Below the pieces are notes generated by a model. That model did not search any database. It was not told where the DNA came from and saw nothing but the letters and a program-made list of their open reading frames with translations. A stretch of 6,544 nucleotides of DNA, from the NCBI GenBank assembly GCA_902766135.1, contig CACXCK010000124.1, forward strand, positions 1-6,544, in the 5' to 3' direction. The first letter of the stretch is position 1. The number at the start of each line of letters is the position of its first letter. Source of the DNA: an uncultured Erysipelotrichaceae bacterium (lineage in GTDB: Bacteria > Bacillota_I > Bacilli_A > RF39 > UBA660). Made by a program: the position numbers and the translations under genes. Positions 6,193 to 6,544 of the stretch are shown piece by piece.

Positions 6193-6544
6193 ATGCGAAA
6201 AGGCTTTACACTAGTTGAGATGCTAGCAGTTGTTTTGATATTAGGAATTATTTTATTAATAGGAGTACCAATTTATCAAGGTGTCCAAAAAAGTACAAAT
6301 GAGAGTATATATAATAGTAAAATATCTAATGTTTTAACGAAGGCTGAGGAGTACAGTGAGGAACACGGGATATTTATTTATGATATAAGAAAAATGATTT
6401 CTTTAGGTCTATTAACTCCAGATAATGAAGCAGGAGAGTTTAGAGACCCAAGAGATAATAGAAGCATGCTTTGTGATGTAATACAGGTAACGCTTGAAAA
6501 CGGAATGTATTATGCTAATGTATCAACAGGATACAATGATGACG
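6193..6544 (+). CDS. Second prepilin-headed protein, paralog of the one at 2359, 3' end missing
   Basis: The frame is open from ATG 6193 to the window edge, giving 117 complete codons. The N-terminus MRKGFTLVEML is a prepilin signal with predicted cleavage at Gly4/Phe5, Glu at mature position 5 and Pro at mature position 22. Aligned without gaps to the first 117 residues of the protein at 2359, I count 89 identities (about 76%). Conserved blocks include GVPIYQG, YSEEHG, YDIRKM, LGLLTPD, DPRDNR and Cys94. Many codons in identical stretches differ silently: 8 of 14 codons across FTLVEMLAVVLILG. The duplication is therefore old and the protein sequence has been kept by selection. It has its own promoter and ribosome binding site. 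Whether it also carries Ig-like and InlB-type modules cannot be seen, but the similarity extends well beyond the signal into the head domain, making a similar giant protein plausible. Confidence 0.92.
   Translation, partial: MRKGFTLVEMLAVVLILGIILLIGVPIYQGVQKSTNESIYNSKISNVLTKAEEYSEEHGIFIYDIRKMISLGLLTPDNEAGEFRDPRDNRSMLCDVIQVTLENGMYYANVSTGYNDD

Noticed and set aside
1..6544. Alternative genetic code (TGA as Trp), considered because of the very AT-rich composition
   Set aside because: All tryptophans in the genes are TGG and no gene requires reading through TGA.
1..6544. CRISPR array, insertion sequence, tRNA or rRNA
   Set aside because: No evenly spaced direct repeats, transposase-like frame, terminal inverted repeats or RNA-gene signatures were seen on either strand.

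Overview
The window comes from an AT-rich, low-GC Gram-positive-type genome. The evidence is A/T-ending codons, AGGA/AGGTGAG-type ribosome binding sites, short intergenic gaps and compact intrinsic terminators with U-tracts. All tryptophans in the genes are TGG and no gene reads through TGA, so the standard bacterial code fits and a Mycoplasma-type code does not. The ParC sequence and the surface-protein modules (InlB-type B-repeats, Ig-like modules) suggest Bacillota, perhaps an uncultivated gut lineage of Bacilli/Erysipelotrichia or a Mycoplasmatota relative. That placement is inference from remembered families.

Layout: (1) Bases 2-2299 hold the 3' part of parC (topoisomerase IV subunit A), open at the left edge. 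(2) Bases 2298-2332 hold a parC terminator with a promoter threaded through it. (3) Bases 2359-5619 encode a 1086-residue protein that begins as a type IV prepilin/pseudopilin and continues as a surface adhesin-like protein: Ig-like modules, three InlB/Flg_new-type repeats and a cysteine-rich C-terminal domain. (4) Fourteen bases later, 5634-6137 encode a 167-residue single-pass membrane protein of unknown function, apparently in the same transcript. (5) Bases 6138-6172 hold a second overlapping terminator and promoter. (6) Bases 6193-6544 begin a second prepilin-like gene, a clear paralog of the first (about 76% identity over 117 ungapped residues), cut by the right edge. No gap without a gene exceeds about 60 bases.

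How the parts may work together: parC is a housekeeping gene with its own terminator. Downstream is what looks like the start of a tandem array of giant pilin-headed surface proteins, each with its own extended -10 promoter set inside the preceding terminator. The first is paired with a small anchored extracytoplasmic protein. A prepilin peptidase and a pilus or pseudopilus assembly machine would be needed to process the pilin heads, and none is encoded here. The most notable content is the pilin-adhesin fusion, its tandem duplication and the repeated terminator-promoter unit. No mobile element, CRISPR array, tRNA or rRNA is seen.
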